Source: Calliopum simillimum (lineage: Eukaryota > Arthropoda > Insecta > Diptera > Lauxaniidae). From it: a DNA stretch of 64,000 bases. This document shows positions 43,839 to 54,348 of this stretch, piece after piece. The DNA is taken from positions 126,813,309 to 126,877,308 of the forward strand of contig OX638368.1 of NCBI GenBank assembly GCA_951812925.1, in the 5' to 3' direction. The notes under the pieces were generated by a model that was not told the origin of the DNA, did not search any database, and saw only the letters and a program-made list of their open reading frames with translations. Position numbers and translations under genes: made by a program. Positions within the stretch are counted from its first letter, which is position 1. Each line of letters starts with the position of its first letter.

Positions 43839-44630
43839 TTTTAATAAACTGTGCCAGAGAATTTGGTCTATTGGCGGAAACTTCAGATTTTAAAAAAGAT
43901 CAGGAAAAAATCCGTTACATCAGGACTGCGTGGAGGCCAATATATGTCACTTGCCTTGAAAATCAATTTCTCAGGACAAATTTCTCAAATTCTTGGCAGA
44001 GACATGTGTTGCGTTGTTCCGTTCTGCTGAAACCATGTTCTTTGGATTCTAATATCTGCAGTTTTGCTTATGTATGTACATGTCTTGTATTGTATATTTT
44101 GTATTTTCCCTAAAAAAACCAAATTACCAAAAGTCAACAACAAGCAAAATCATTTATCGCCACACATTTCATTATACTTACGTGTGGAATAACTCTTTGT
44201 TATTTGGAGTGGCTCATACATATTTTTTTACAAATTTAAACTTTTATTTTGAATTATTTCATTGTCCATTGACATTTTTAAATTTCTATGTCGATTGTCA
44301 CAATTTGCAGTAGCCCCTGGGGCTAGTACAAATTTTGACACAACAATTTCACCTCATATGCTTCAAAAATCGTATTTGAGACGTCAGAATTTGTATAGGT
44401 GAGTGAAAAGTTTTCGATTGGCACAGGCCCTTAATCGGTGATTTCTGTTCGCCAGTCGTTATAAAAGTGACGCTATTTTATTTAAAAACTTCAGGGCATT
44501 GCCAACATATAATTTTACAATTGTCATTATGAAAGTATGTTCAAATATAGATGGCGTTATTTGACATTTAAGTCCTGCACATATTACATTTTCTTATGCT
44601 CTATACACACTACATTTTTATACTACAGAT
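43839..44630 (-). mobile_element. Insertion within Harbinger copy A carrying a Tc1/mariner-type relic
   Basis: Copy B reads continuously AACGTCAAAGATTAAAGAACGTC (reverse complement) where copy A is interrupted here, so this segment was gained by A or lost from B. On the minus strand 44035-43890 reads WFQQNGTTQHMSLPRI then, past a stop, WPPRSPDVTDFFLI. These are the second and third catalytic blocks of an insect IS630-Tc1-mariner transposase. Confidence 0.75.
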
Positions 44631-44898
44631 TAAAGAACGTCAAAATATATTAGAGCCGCTTTTAGCAACAAGTGAATTTAATTTATAATCTGTACAGTCG
44701 GTTAATAGTCTGAATAAAGAATTTAATTATATTTATTTCCTGTGGTGTGCATTTTGACTTTTGTTCGCGTGTAAAGAAAACATTCTCCAGTGGGCTGCGT
44801 CAAGCACCTCAACATAAAACACGCCAAATTTCTGAGACTATTTCAACGCACACCAGGAAATGCTAGTGTTTTTACAAAAGCTATACCTGGATCTTCCA

Positions 44899-45201
44899 TT
44901 ACCTTAGTGTAACGCTCAGTCGTTCTTCCACTGGGACTGCAAGCCGCATAATGGTGTCTTGTTTTTCTATCCATGGTTTAATCAAATGTGCAAGCTCGTT
45001 GAAACTTGGCACAGTCATATTGTAAAAGCGAAAAAATTGCTCAGGGTATTCAAGTAGCTTTCTGTGAAGTGTATAAAATTTTCCTTTTAGAAGTCTATCG
45101 CTGTAAAATGGATGTACCCAAAATGCGCGCAAATTTATTATTTTCTTTAATCTTCTTGTCACGATTGCCGCTGCGCACAACACAACCTTTCTCTTCAACA
45201 T
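44899..45201 (-). pseudogene. Harbinger transposase N-terminal exon (copy A)
   Basis: ATG at 45199-45201 begins MLKRKVVLCAAAIVTRRLKK. Typical HARBI1-like blocks follow: FWVHPFYSDRLLKGKFYTLH, YPEQFFRFYNMTVPSFNEL and KQDTIMRLAVPVEERLSVT. The frame ends TLR at a splice-donor-like AAG|GTAATG; in this family the DDE nuclease normally continues with R-x-L-A-T-G. No catalytic exon is found downstream, so the protein is a 100-residue remnant of a roughly 400-residue transposase. 98 of 100 positions look shared with copy B by eye. Confidence 0.85.
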
Positions 45202-45519
45202 TTTATACAATCTGCGAGCAATCGCCCGACTAAAAATCCACACAAAATTTGACACAAACTCAAACCCGATTCAGACTATTTAGTTTCCCGACAATTTAGT
45301 TTGTCGTGTGAACTGGCTCTCAATCAACCACAAACCATTTTGTGCAGTGATGTCGTTTGTACTCCTATTGGAGTATTTTAGTCCTATTTGAGGAAGCGTA
45401 CTCTTATACTCTCCTAAACTATTTTTGTGCTCCTTTTTAGTTCTTAGTACTTCTTTGCAATTTTTCAAACATAAAATATGTGTAATGCAAATTAAAATAT
45501 TCAACATTAGCTTTGTTTG

Positions 45520-45950
45520 ACGAAGTTAGATCAGAGTAGAGCAGAGTAGAGCAGCTTTTGAAAAATGTCATATTACTTTTAGAGCAGGCTAGAGTAGAGT
45601 AGAGTAGTGTAGAGCAGAAATTTAAAAAAACACAAAACAAGCAACTTTGAGTAAATCAGCAAAAATTTAGAAATATTTACATTTTTTCAAGTAAAAAATA
45701 AAAAATAAATAAAAAAATTGACGAAAAATTTTAAAAATATTTATTATGTTATGATTTTCTTATGAAAGTTTGCTGCTCCAACCTGCTCTACATAAAATTC
45801 TAGAGCAAAAAAAGCAAACAGAGTAGTTTAGAGCAGACTCATCGAACACTTTTCAGAGTAGAATAGAGCAAGCTAGAGCAGAAAAAAGTTTCATCGAACA
45901 CTTTTGACTGCTCTAACTTGCTCTAAAGTACTCTGGAGCAATCATCAAAC
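45520..45950. repeat. AGAGTAGAGCAG-type simple repeat region
   Basis: Short interrupted runs of (AGAGTAG/AGAGCAG) occur at about 45530-45560 and 45585-45615, and looser copies up to 45945. AT-rich spacers separate them. No coding signal. Confidence 0.7.
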
Positions 45951-46267
45951 AAAGCTATTGCTTAGTAGAGCTGTTCAAAAATTAAAAAATTAAATTAATC
46001 AATAAAATATGTGTAATACCCTATTCTCACTTGCCTGGTTAACCAGATGAATGCTGATTAAGCACTAACCAGGATAGTTTTCCAAATAAAAACTTTTCGG
46101 TTTGTATGGAAAAGATTAGCTAGTTTTTAAATAATTAGATCATTTAACCCAAAAAATCGGCAGGTAGCATCTCCGAATTCAAAAAATCCCAGGGATAGCA
46201 AGGCAAGATGCAGGGTTCCATTTTTTTATTTTGACAACTTGCCATAACCATTGTTATTGAATTATGA

Positions 46268-46690
46268 ACTTAAGGGCCTACAACGAGCGCTGTAAAATTT
46301 GATAGTTGATTTGAAAACATAGCTACTTATGGAGAGTGATACATACAGGAAAGCGAGCAACGCGAGCGCCTTGTTCAATGCGTTGAGTTGATCTACTTTC
46401 AACTTTTCGAACGCATCATTTGCGTTTGACATATCGTTCTTTTGTTTATTTATTTAAAAACTATTTTCGCAGTTGATAAAATAAATTGAAAAAGATTAAA
46501 GTTCAAAATGAAAGAAAAACGTATGAGCTAAGTGCAGGAGCAAGTCTGCCTGTATAATAAAGGCCATTCTGAGAGTATTTGAAAGCGCGTTTACGCGTTC
46601 TATGTTACACCACACGCATTACTTGCGTGTGTTGTCAAGCGTATGATGCGTGCGCTGCACGCGCTGCCTTCTATATAACAAGCCCTTTAA
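46268..46690. repeat. Weak inverted-repeat region with GCGTG-rich core
   Basis: AAGGGCCTACAACGAGCGC on the left and GCGCTGCCTTCTATATAACA-AGCCCTT on the right are loosely inverted. Between them lie GCGAGCAACGCGAGCGCC and CACGCATTACTTGCGTGTG. It may be a decayed MITE. Confidence 0.35.
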
Positions 46691-46831
46691 CCCAGATAAA
46701 TAAATGTACTAAGGGCAAGCTCAGATAAAATGTCCACAAAAACACTACTAATACAAATTAATATCCGTCATCCATGCGCAAATTTTTGATCTAATGTCGT
46801 GACAAAAAAGAGCAATTTATTTCTTTGGGTT

Positions 46832-48365
46832 CCCGATCAAAAAAACTTGTCAAGTTCTTGTCATTGTATCAGAAATGTATATCAAAATGATATCAAAAAT
46901 GTATCAGCCGCTGATATCCATTTTTTGTATATCATTTTGAGATATTTTTGATATCTTTGAAAAACATGTCAATTTTGTATCAGAAATGATATTCATTTTT
47001 TGTATATCATTGTGATATATTTTTGATATCATTGAAAAACATGTCAATTTTGTATCAGAAATGTATATCAAAATGATATCAAAAATTTATCAGCCGCTGA
47101 TATCCTTTTTTATACCCTACACCCAGGGTATATTCACTTTGTCCTTCCGTTTGTAACGCAGAGAAGGAGGCGTGGCAGATATGGAAAAGTATATATATTC
47201 TTGATCAGCGTCACCTCCTAAGTCGATATAGCCATGGCTGGCTGGCTGGCTGGCTGGCTGGGTGGCTGGCTGGGTAACGGCTGTGTGTGGAAATACATTT
47301 TTTGGGAAAACTAAGCAAGATAATTCAATGAAATTTGGTACACAGCCTCGTTGTCAAAGTTAGCTCGGAAGATTGAAAATGAGCGAAATCGGTCAACGGA
47401 CACGCCTACCGCCCATACAAAAAATATCTTCAAAATGCAAATTTTGGAGTATATTTCACAACAATGCAACCAAAATACACATAAATACTACGAATTGTCA
47501 GCGCAAGCTCTGAGAAAAAGCTGGTCGAATTCGGACAAGAGGGCGTGGCACCTCTCATATAAGCTAAAGCTTCAAAACGCTGTACTGAAAGCGTTTTTTG
47601 AGATAATCAAACTCGGACACTAAAAACTGTAAATGCAAGCTTTAAGCAAAAACTGGATAAAATCGGACAAGAGGGCCTGGCTCCTCCCATATAAGCAAAA
47701 GCTTCAAAACGCTATTCTGAAAATATTTTTTCAGATAATCCAACCAAATTTCACTTAAATACTAAGAACTATAAATGCAAACTCTGAGATAAAACTGGAT
47801 GAATTTGGAGGGCGTGGCACCTCCCATATAAGCAAAATTTTCAAAATACTGCTGTGTAGTGAATTTTGCAATGAAATTAGTGCAAAGCACACAAATATAA
47901 TTGAGTGCAAAAAAACCGACACTTCTTTCAGTTGCTGCATGCAGCCTGTGGTTGGGAAAACAAAAATTATGGAAGCGGACGCGCAGCCAATTTAAGTAAG
48001 AAGTGAATTTTCTAATAAAATTAGTGAAAAAGCAGAAAAAATATAATTGAGCTCAAAAAAACCGACACTTCATTCATTTGCTGCATAGGGGCGATTTCTA
48101 AAAACTTGCAAAATTTCGCCATTATCTGCGTCGGTTTATTTATCAGACCCAAAATTGGTTATGTCAATTTTGTATCAGAAATATACAAAAATTGTATATC
48201 ATTTTGATATCATTTTGATATCTTTTTTTGATATCATGGTGATATACGAAAAGCATTACATTCCGTGTATCACTGTGATATCCTCTTTTTATCAAAATTT
48301 AGTATGTCACTGACAAATTTTGGATATCATTTTGATATATTTTTGATATACTTGTTTTGATCGGG
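46832..48365. mobile_element. Element with CCCGATCAAAA ends and GATATC-palindrome arrays
   Basis: CCCGATCAAAAAAACTTGTC at the left and ACTTGTTTTGATCGGG at the right are inverted. Both subterminal regions (46868-47105, 48160-48345) are dense in ATATCAAAATGATATC-type palindromes; at the left a ~60-130 bp unit is repeated. The middle (about 47109-48150) is a second, inserted repeat starting TATACCCTACACCCAGGGTA. No transposase is seen. Confidence 0.7.
47109..48150 (+). repeat. TATACCCT-type fly repeat nested in the GATATC element
   Basis: Begins with the palindrome TATACCCTACACCCAGGGTA, then GGAGGCGTGGCAGATATGG, AAGTATATATATTCTTGATC and a (GGCT)n microsatellite at 47237-47273, a combination common in fly intergenic repeats. 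About four degenerate ~120-bp units follow with GGGCGTGGCACCTC and TATAAGC. The open frame at 47351-47623 is part of this repeat and has no known motif. Confidence 0.6.
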
Positions 48366-48473
48366 CTTAGATCAAAATCTATTACAATTATTGGGAGCAA
48401 AATTTTTGGATCTCAGATTTACTTAGATTTTTTCAAATTTCCTTTGCTCGCACTCATACTAAGTGCTGGTTTA

Positions 48474-48606
48474 GAGCTGGTTTACACACACGACTAAATT
48501 ATCGGGCGATAGTACAATTTATAGACAGGCGGAGGGACCGCTACCCACCGCTTGCCTACAAAAAGTACTATCGCCCGACAATTTAGTTTGTCGTGTGAAC
48601 CAGCAC
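48474..48606. mobile_element. 133-bp MITE of the Harbinger A/B family, TTA target duplication
   Basis: The ends GAGCTGGTTTACACACACGA and (reverse complement) GTGCTGGTTCACACGACAAA match the ends of copies A and B. TTA flanks both sides (48471-48473 and 48607-48609), the classic PIF/Harbinger TWA target. The interior CGGAGGGACCGCTACCCACC is unrelated to the transposase. A half copy with the same interior in inverted order lies at about 48618-48686, abutting copy B. Confidence 0.88.
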
Positions 48607-48689
48607 TTACATGACAATCTATTTGTAGGAACGCGGTGGGAAGCGGTCCCACCACTTGCTTTCAAAAAGTACTATCGCCCGACAACTAA

Positions 48690-49626
48690 GGGCCAGTTCA
48701 CACGACAAACTAAATTGTCGGGAAACTAAATAGTCTGAATCGTGTTTGAGTTTGTGTCAAATTTTGTGTGGATTTTTAGTCGGGCGATTGCTCGCAGATT
48801 GTATAAAATGTTGAAGAGAAAGGTTGTGTTGTGCGCAGCGGCAATCGTCACAAGAAGATTAAAGAAAATAAAAAATTTGCGCGCATTTTGGGTACATCCA
48901 ATTTACAGCGATAGACTTCTAAAAGGAAAATTTTATATACTTCACAGAAAGCTACTTGAATACCCTGAGCAATTTTTTCGCTTTTACAATATGACTGTGC
49001 CAAGTTTCAACGAGCTTGCACATTTGATTAAACCATGGATAGAAAAACAAGACACCATTATGCGGCTTGCAGTCCCAGTGGAAGAACGACTGAGCGTTAC
49101 ACTAAGGCAATGGAAGATCCAGGTATAGCTTTTGTAAAAACACTAGCATTTCCCGGTGTGCGTTGAAATAGTCTCAGAAATTTGGCGTGTTTTATGTTGA
49201 GACGCTTGACGCAGCCCACTGGAGAATGTTTCCTTTACACGCGAACAAAAGTCAAAATGCACACCACAGGAAATAAATATAACTAAATTCTTTATTCAGA
49301 CTATTAACCGACTGTACAGATTATAAATTAAATTCACTTGTTGCTAAAAGCGGCTCTAATATATTTTGACGTTCTTTAATCTTTGACGTTCGTTGAGTTA
49401 TGAACAAAACCGATAGTTTAGTCTGCCGTGTGGGCGCTTGTATAGGCAGCAATGGAGAATTGACCGTTAGACGATTTTTTAGTCGGGTTGCGATCGTTTC
49501 TCAATCTGCCTGAGAATGAGATTTTTTAATCGCCCGATAGGAAATCGCACATGTGTCCGCTCTCCTATGCCGCCAGCGAGAATATAACTATCGCCCGACA
49601 GTTTAATCGTGTGTGTCAATCAGCAA
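48690..49626 (+). mobile_element. PIF/Harbinger-type element, copy B
   Basis: Starts GGGCCAGTTCACACGACAAA (with TAA before it) and ends in TTTAATCGTGTGTGTCAATC-AGCAA, the counterpart of copy A's other end. Body sequence is near-identical to copy A in inverted orientation, without A's 790-bp insert. No matching 3-bp duplication is left at the right end. Confidence 0.82.
48808..49128 (+). pseudogene. Harbinger transposase N-terminal exon (copy B)
   Basis: ATG at 48808 opens the same MLKRKVVLCAAAIVTRRLKK protein as copy A, with a few substitutions (KIKNLRAF, HPIYSDR, KFYILH). The donor-like site is changed from GGTAATG to GGCAATG, so the frame runs on six codons to a TAG. Only the N-terminal part of a Harbinger transposase is encoded; no DDE triad. 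Confidence 0.85.
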
Positions 49627-49929
49627 AGTGAACTGTAGGAAGTACATTACGATAAAAAGTACTGATTTTGATATTGTAATAGATTTTGTCGAAGAAAAAC
49701 GAAAGCCATTTTCAATATGGCGGGTGTGTAGAATTAGTGATCGAAGAAAAATTTTTTTTACTGGTTTGTGAAGTCGCCGCTAGCAGAAAATTTTATAAAT
49801 TGCACATTTCTGATAGGCAGAAAATAGAGAAAATTAATTGCAAATTGCACAGCAGACTACAGTGTAAAAGTAAAAGTAAAATTGCTCAAGCGAAAAGGTA
49901 ATTTTACATGGAAAAACGCGAGTGAAAAA

Positions 49930-50846
49930 ATCGGAACGAACGACAAAAAATGCAAATAAATTTCGAACGGGGAAGAAAAAGAATCATCGCTAGTTGTCGT
50001 TCGTCGTCTTTGTGTCAAAACGTCGCCAGCGCCTCAAAAAGAGCCGAATTTACCTCCTGAATCCAGCAGAAGCAGTAGCCATCGCAATTACAGTCACCGT
50101 CAAATATTTTCCGTGCCGTTAACTATTTAAGCTTCGTCGCAGTCGCTATCGTTTCAGCTGCCAGCGCCGCGGTTTGTGCAAACTCTTTGTACAAAGCAGT
50201 CCTATTCGTCGTCGGCAGAAACTGTGCTGCTACAGTCAACGTCGCTGTTGTCGTCGCGTCAAAACTGCAATTGGATTTCAATTAAAAAAAAAAAAAATAA
50301 CATATCTGCACTTTTGTGTATTTTCGTTAAACAAAAATTGTTAGATTAATTTAAAATCAAATATTTGCAACGACCGCAGCAGCGCTGCTGCGCTATTATT
50401 GTTAACGGAATAGTTGACTCGTTTATTGTCAGTATGTACTGACATTTCGTGACAGAGAAGCCAGCAAAAAAAAAAACAATTTTTAAAACGAAAAATACTG
50501 CATTAAAATAGAAATAGTAACACAAATAAAAACACGATACAAGAAAATATTAATTTTGCTAAAAAAACATGAAATTATTTGAGATGGTAATTGGGTGATT
50601 TGTGTAGCCAAAAGAGTTGAAAAGTTAAATAAAATTCTAAAAAATTAAAACAAATTCTATAATTTTCAATCGTGCTCTTGTAATATTTTACAATTAAAAA
50701 AAAATCGCAAAAATTGTAAATTTTAAAAGACAAAAAAAAAGTGTGTGAGTGGGAAAACACCAGCCGCAGTAGCAGCGACATCGATAAGAAGTAGAATTTC
50801 CTTTGTATGTGTTTTTCAGCGCTGCTGAAATTGCGGAATCAGTCTG
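49930..50846 (+). promoter_or_regulatory. Probable untranslated first exon(s) of a plus-strand gene continuing past the window
   Basis: Composition changes sharply here: GC/CAG-rich text (GCAGAAGCAGTAGCCATCGC, GTCGTCGCGTC, CCAGCCGCAGTAGCAGCGAC) without an ATG-led frame of note, typical of fly 5' UTRs. It ends at 50846 with AGTCTG|GTGAGT, a strong donor. A TTTTTCAG acceptor-like motif lies at about 50811-50818, so the last part could be a separate exon. The coding part is not found in 50847-64000, implying a large first intron. The gene's identity is unknown. Confidence 0.45.
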
Positions 50847-51349
50847 GTGAGTTGCCATCGTAAGTTTTTTTCTTAAATTTCTTGTTTTTTTTTTTTTTTT
50901 TTCAATGAAAAATTGGAAATAAACGCAAAATTCCTAAGTCTGATTTTTTTATGCGACCTCTAGTAAATGTTATCATTTTCCATAGAGTTTCTGTCATGTT
51001 TCGAAAGTTCCCCTAAGTAAAATCTATATGATTTTTAGTTTTATTGATATAAGAGTGTCCCAAAATTCACGCAAGATAGCTGCCAAAAGAAAAACAGTTT
51101 GACAGCTGACATTTTAGTTTTAATAAAAATGCATTAAAGGAGACGCGAATACAAAATTCGACATATCTCTGAAACTGTACGACGCACAGTGGGGTATTAG
51201 ATACCAAAACACGCTATTAATTCATCCAGACTATTGAGGGTTATAATAACTTATTTTTTTAGTTAATTATGCATAAAAAAGTAGAAAACTTATGCAGTTG
51301 CATATTATGTAGTGAAATTTTTTTTTAATAGCAATAAAAAACGGAAATT
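50847..51349. other. Intergenic or intronic DNA, nothing recognised
   Basis: AT-rich sequence after the possible splice donor. No open frame, repeat family or element end is recognised. Confidence 0.4.
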
Positions 51350-51600
51350 GAAAATTGTCATCATATTTTTTACGCATTATTCTGAAGTTTTAAGAATTTC
51401 TGTCTTTGGTGAATCCAAGTGAAATTTTTTGAAGAATATTTTTGTAGAACATTTTAACCCATTTTAACCAAGTTTTTGGAAAAAACGGTCAAGAAAAAAA
51501 ATGCAATAGAAAATTGTTTCTTGTATGATTTTATGATAAACTTATGAAAAACAGTTTTTCCAAGATGTAGTTTAAGAGTTTTACAGCAGGCCGAAATATC
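51350..51600 (+). repeat. Partial copy of the 20.57-21.44 kb dispersed repeat
   Basis: Shares TTTTTTACGCATTATTCT, GTTTTAAGAATT, AGAACATTTTAACC and TTTCTTGTATGAT in order with about 21140-21420. Bases 51601-52950 are AT-rich and unassigned; the small frame at 51916-52212 is low-complexity. Confidence 0.6.
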
Positions 51601-52959
51601 GAAAATATGTTTTCTTTCGGTTTTTTATCTAAAACAACAATATATGAATGATTTGAAATTCGAGATATAATGTTTTTATATATCTTGACTCAAGACAACA
51701 AATTTGATATATCGGATGACTCATTCCGAGCGTTTCTTAAATCGTAATAAAATAAAAACTGTACTAAGCCGAGATTTTGCATAAAACGGCGCTGAGCGAC
51801 CTCTTAATGACCTTCAAAAATTTTTAAAAACTCAGTGTACTTTATTGACACCCTCTGCAGATTTTTGGTGGTAATTATCTGTCTTTATGTCTGTATTTAA
51901 CTTTTTATTTATTTTTTGCTCCACTTTCATACATATTGGACATGTCAGTTTGCCTTAAAAAAATTAAAATTTCTCACAGCCGCGCAAAAACCCGCAACCC
52001 TTTTTTTAATAGAAAGTAACTTAAATGTCTACAATTTATTTAAATTTAAACATTTTTGTTTGAGCTCACTTTTGGAACAACTATTTGTCTATGTATATAG
52101 CCAAAATGCACTTAATTTTAAACTAACGAACAAAAAAAAAAAAAAAATTTTAAATATAACAAAACACTTTTTCACAAAACAAAAACCACTTTTGTATTAC
52201 AAAAATACCTGAACTAAAAGGGTCCATCAAAATTTTAGAAGACAAACAAAACAAAAGGACAAAAAATCATTGCATCATTGGTGGCTGCACTTGCTTCTTA
52301 TGATTATAGCGACTGGAGTTATCTTACAAAAAGTTTAATAATTCCGAAGGAGCAAAACATGGCACAACCAAATTTTTAAGACTTATTATGAACAGTCTAT
52401 AGTTCAAGAAAATCATAACAAGATGAAAACCTTCCACAACCTAAAATACTTTAACTCGACTTGAATAATAAAAAACCTTAATTTTTTAACACATATTTAA
52501 TATATATAAAACAAAATTTTTTAAACATTAACTCTAAAAAACTTTTATGTATTAAGAACCAAAATTACCTGAAGTTTAAGGTTTCATTAACACTTTTTCC
52601 ACAAAAAACTTTTTTTTGATAAAAATGTACTTTAAAAATGCCAAAAAATTCAAATTTTTCACAGCGCGCGAACGAAAGCAAAAAAAGTTGATCTTCAACC
52701 ACATATAACTTTTTTACTAGTAATTTTAGGTCAACAATTTTTATTGTTTGTGACGCAGAATTTAATTATCTTTAAAACGGTATCCAAAAAAGCCGGTACT
52801 TCAAACATTTTTTTTTTTTTCAATTAAATGCGTAAAAGCGCATACAATACCCCTTTGTGCGACGCACAAATGGAATTTGGTACATATGTAAAGGATACCG
52901 ATGTAAATAACATTCACTTAAAAAGTAGGCGCCACTTCCTTCAAAAGCATAATTTGTCA

Positions 52960-54310
52960 TATATCGGCATTTCCACCAAAGGGTCCACCATGACGAAAAC
53001 AATTATAGTTAATAAAAACTTAACATTTTATGATATTGTCTTAGAGATACCTATAAATTTTACTAATATAGGAAATTTGCGCATAAATTCATTTACCATG
53101 ATGATCAAACCGACTCCAAAGATGCACAAATGCAGTTTTTCTTTTTTAGTAATTTTTAAGTGGATGTGGTTTTTTCTATAATCTTTAACAAGAAGCATAA
53201 TGTAAAATAAAAGTTGCTCCACAAAATCGCTCTTACAATATTAATCATATAAAAAAAATTAAAAGAGAACAATGCAATCCCGATTAACTGTCAATATTTT
53301 ACTTGCTTTAACTTGTCCAATTTCTACTGTCCGTTTCATCTCTGAAAAAGATAAGTGCTCACACAGTTTAATACACACAATTAAAAAAAAAAAACAAATC
53401 TTTTGCAAAAAATAAAATTTTAAGCCATTTAAAGTTGGTCACGTTCGTCACTTTCAGCTCAAAAGTAACGTATTTTTGAAAATTCAATTCTAATGTCAAA
53501 TTCTAGAACTACGTTTTGGATAAATCTTGTTATCCCAAAGTCATAATAAAATTATACGAGGAACATTTTCCTAGAACAAATTAACCCATTGTATCCTGTT
53601 TTATGTGCTTTTTGACACTTTTTCAAAAAGACTTCTTTATAATAAGTTAAAGTGTTCTACAAAAAAAAATTTTACTTAAAATTTCACTGGTGGTCACAAA
53701 AGACAAGATATTCTTAATTAAAACTTAAGAATAATGCGTGAAAAAGTAATAAAAATGTTGCAGTTGTTCGATAAGCGAATTTCACAGTTGCCACCAGAAC
53801 AGCATGCAAGATTTTTTCGCTCCCAAAACTGAATTTGGCTTCAATCTTAATAAAGAAACTAAAAATACATAAACAAATCAATGCTCTATTGGTTCTTATT
53901 GAAAAAAATGTCACGTTCATAATGTCATGTATCGATTCAGATTATGATCAAAATAAAGAAAAGTTCAACAGATCTTTGAATCAAACAAAATGCATTATAA
54001 AGTAACATTATTGCATAAGATTTTAAAATTAGTCACACTAAAAAATTCGGACTTGCTTCGCTGAATTCTGCCTTTCTTTGAATAGCTACAAAAACTACTT
54101 CTATATTTTTCAAGTTCGTTTCATGTCTTTTTTTTTTGAGTGTATCTTGGAACGAGAACTTCGCCTGATATAAACGTTGGTACTAATTATATTGCTACCT
54201 AAGAGCTATAATGTAAAGTAAGAAAAAAAAAAAAATGTTTCACTTCCACTTTTTTTTTCACTTGAAATATGTGCGACGGTCACATTGGTCACCTGGGAAA
54301 TGCCCATATC
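52960..54310 (-). repeat. Dispersed repeat copy, long form
   Basis: The left part (TATCGGCATTTCCACCAAAG, CAATGCAATCCCGATTAACT, CCAATTTCTACTGTCCG) matches 62410-62530. The right part (53430-54310) is the reverse complement of 20570-21440, with GTCACGTTCGTCACTTT at one end and GCGACGGTCACATTGGTCAC at the other. No open frame of note. Confidence 0.75.
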
Positions 54311-54348
54311 TGAAATGATTTAACGTGCAAGGATGATATTTGACAAAT

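Larger units (their letters stand above)
43593..45319 (-). mobile_element. PIF/Harbinger-type element, copy A
   Basis: Ends GAGCTGGTTTACACACACGA and (reverse complement) GAGCCAGTTCACACGACAAA, flanked by the 3-bp duplication TCA (43590-43592 and 45320-45322). The first half matches copy B (48690-49626) in inverted orientation, with a ~790-bp extra segment at 43839-44630 that carries a different transposase relic. The transposase N-terminal exon reads from the right end on the minus strand. Confidence 0.85.

Noticed and set aside
45520..45950. CRISPR-like array from repeated AGAGTAGAGCAG
   Set aside because: Units are too short and irregular, spacers are not uniform, and the sequence is eukaryotic.
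47351..47623. 90-codon open frame with a plausible-looking composition
   Set aside because: Falls entirely within the TATACCCT-type repeat and its tandem units; no family resemblance.
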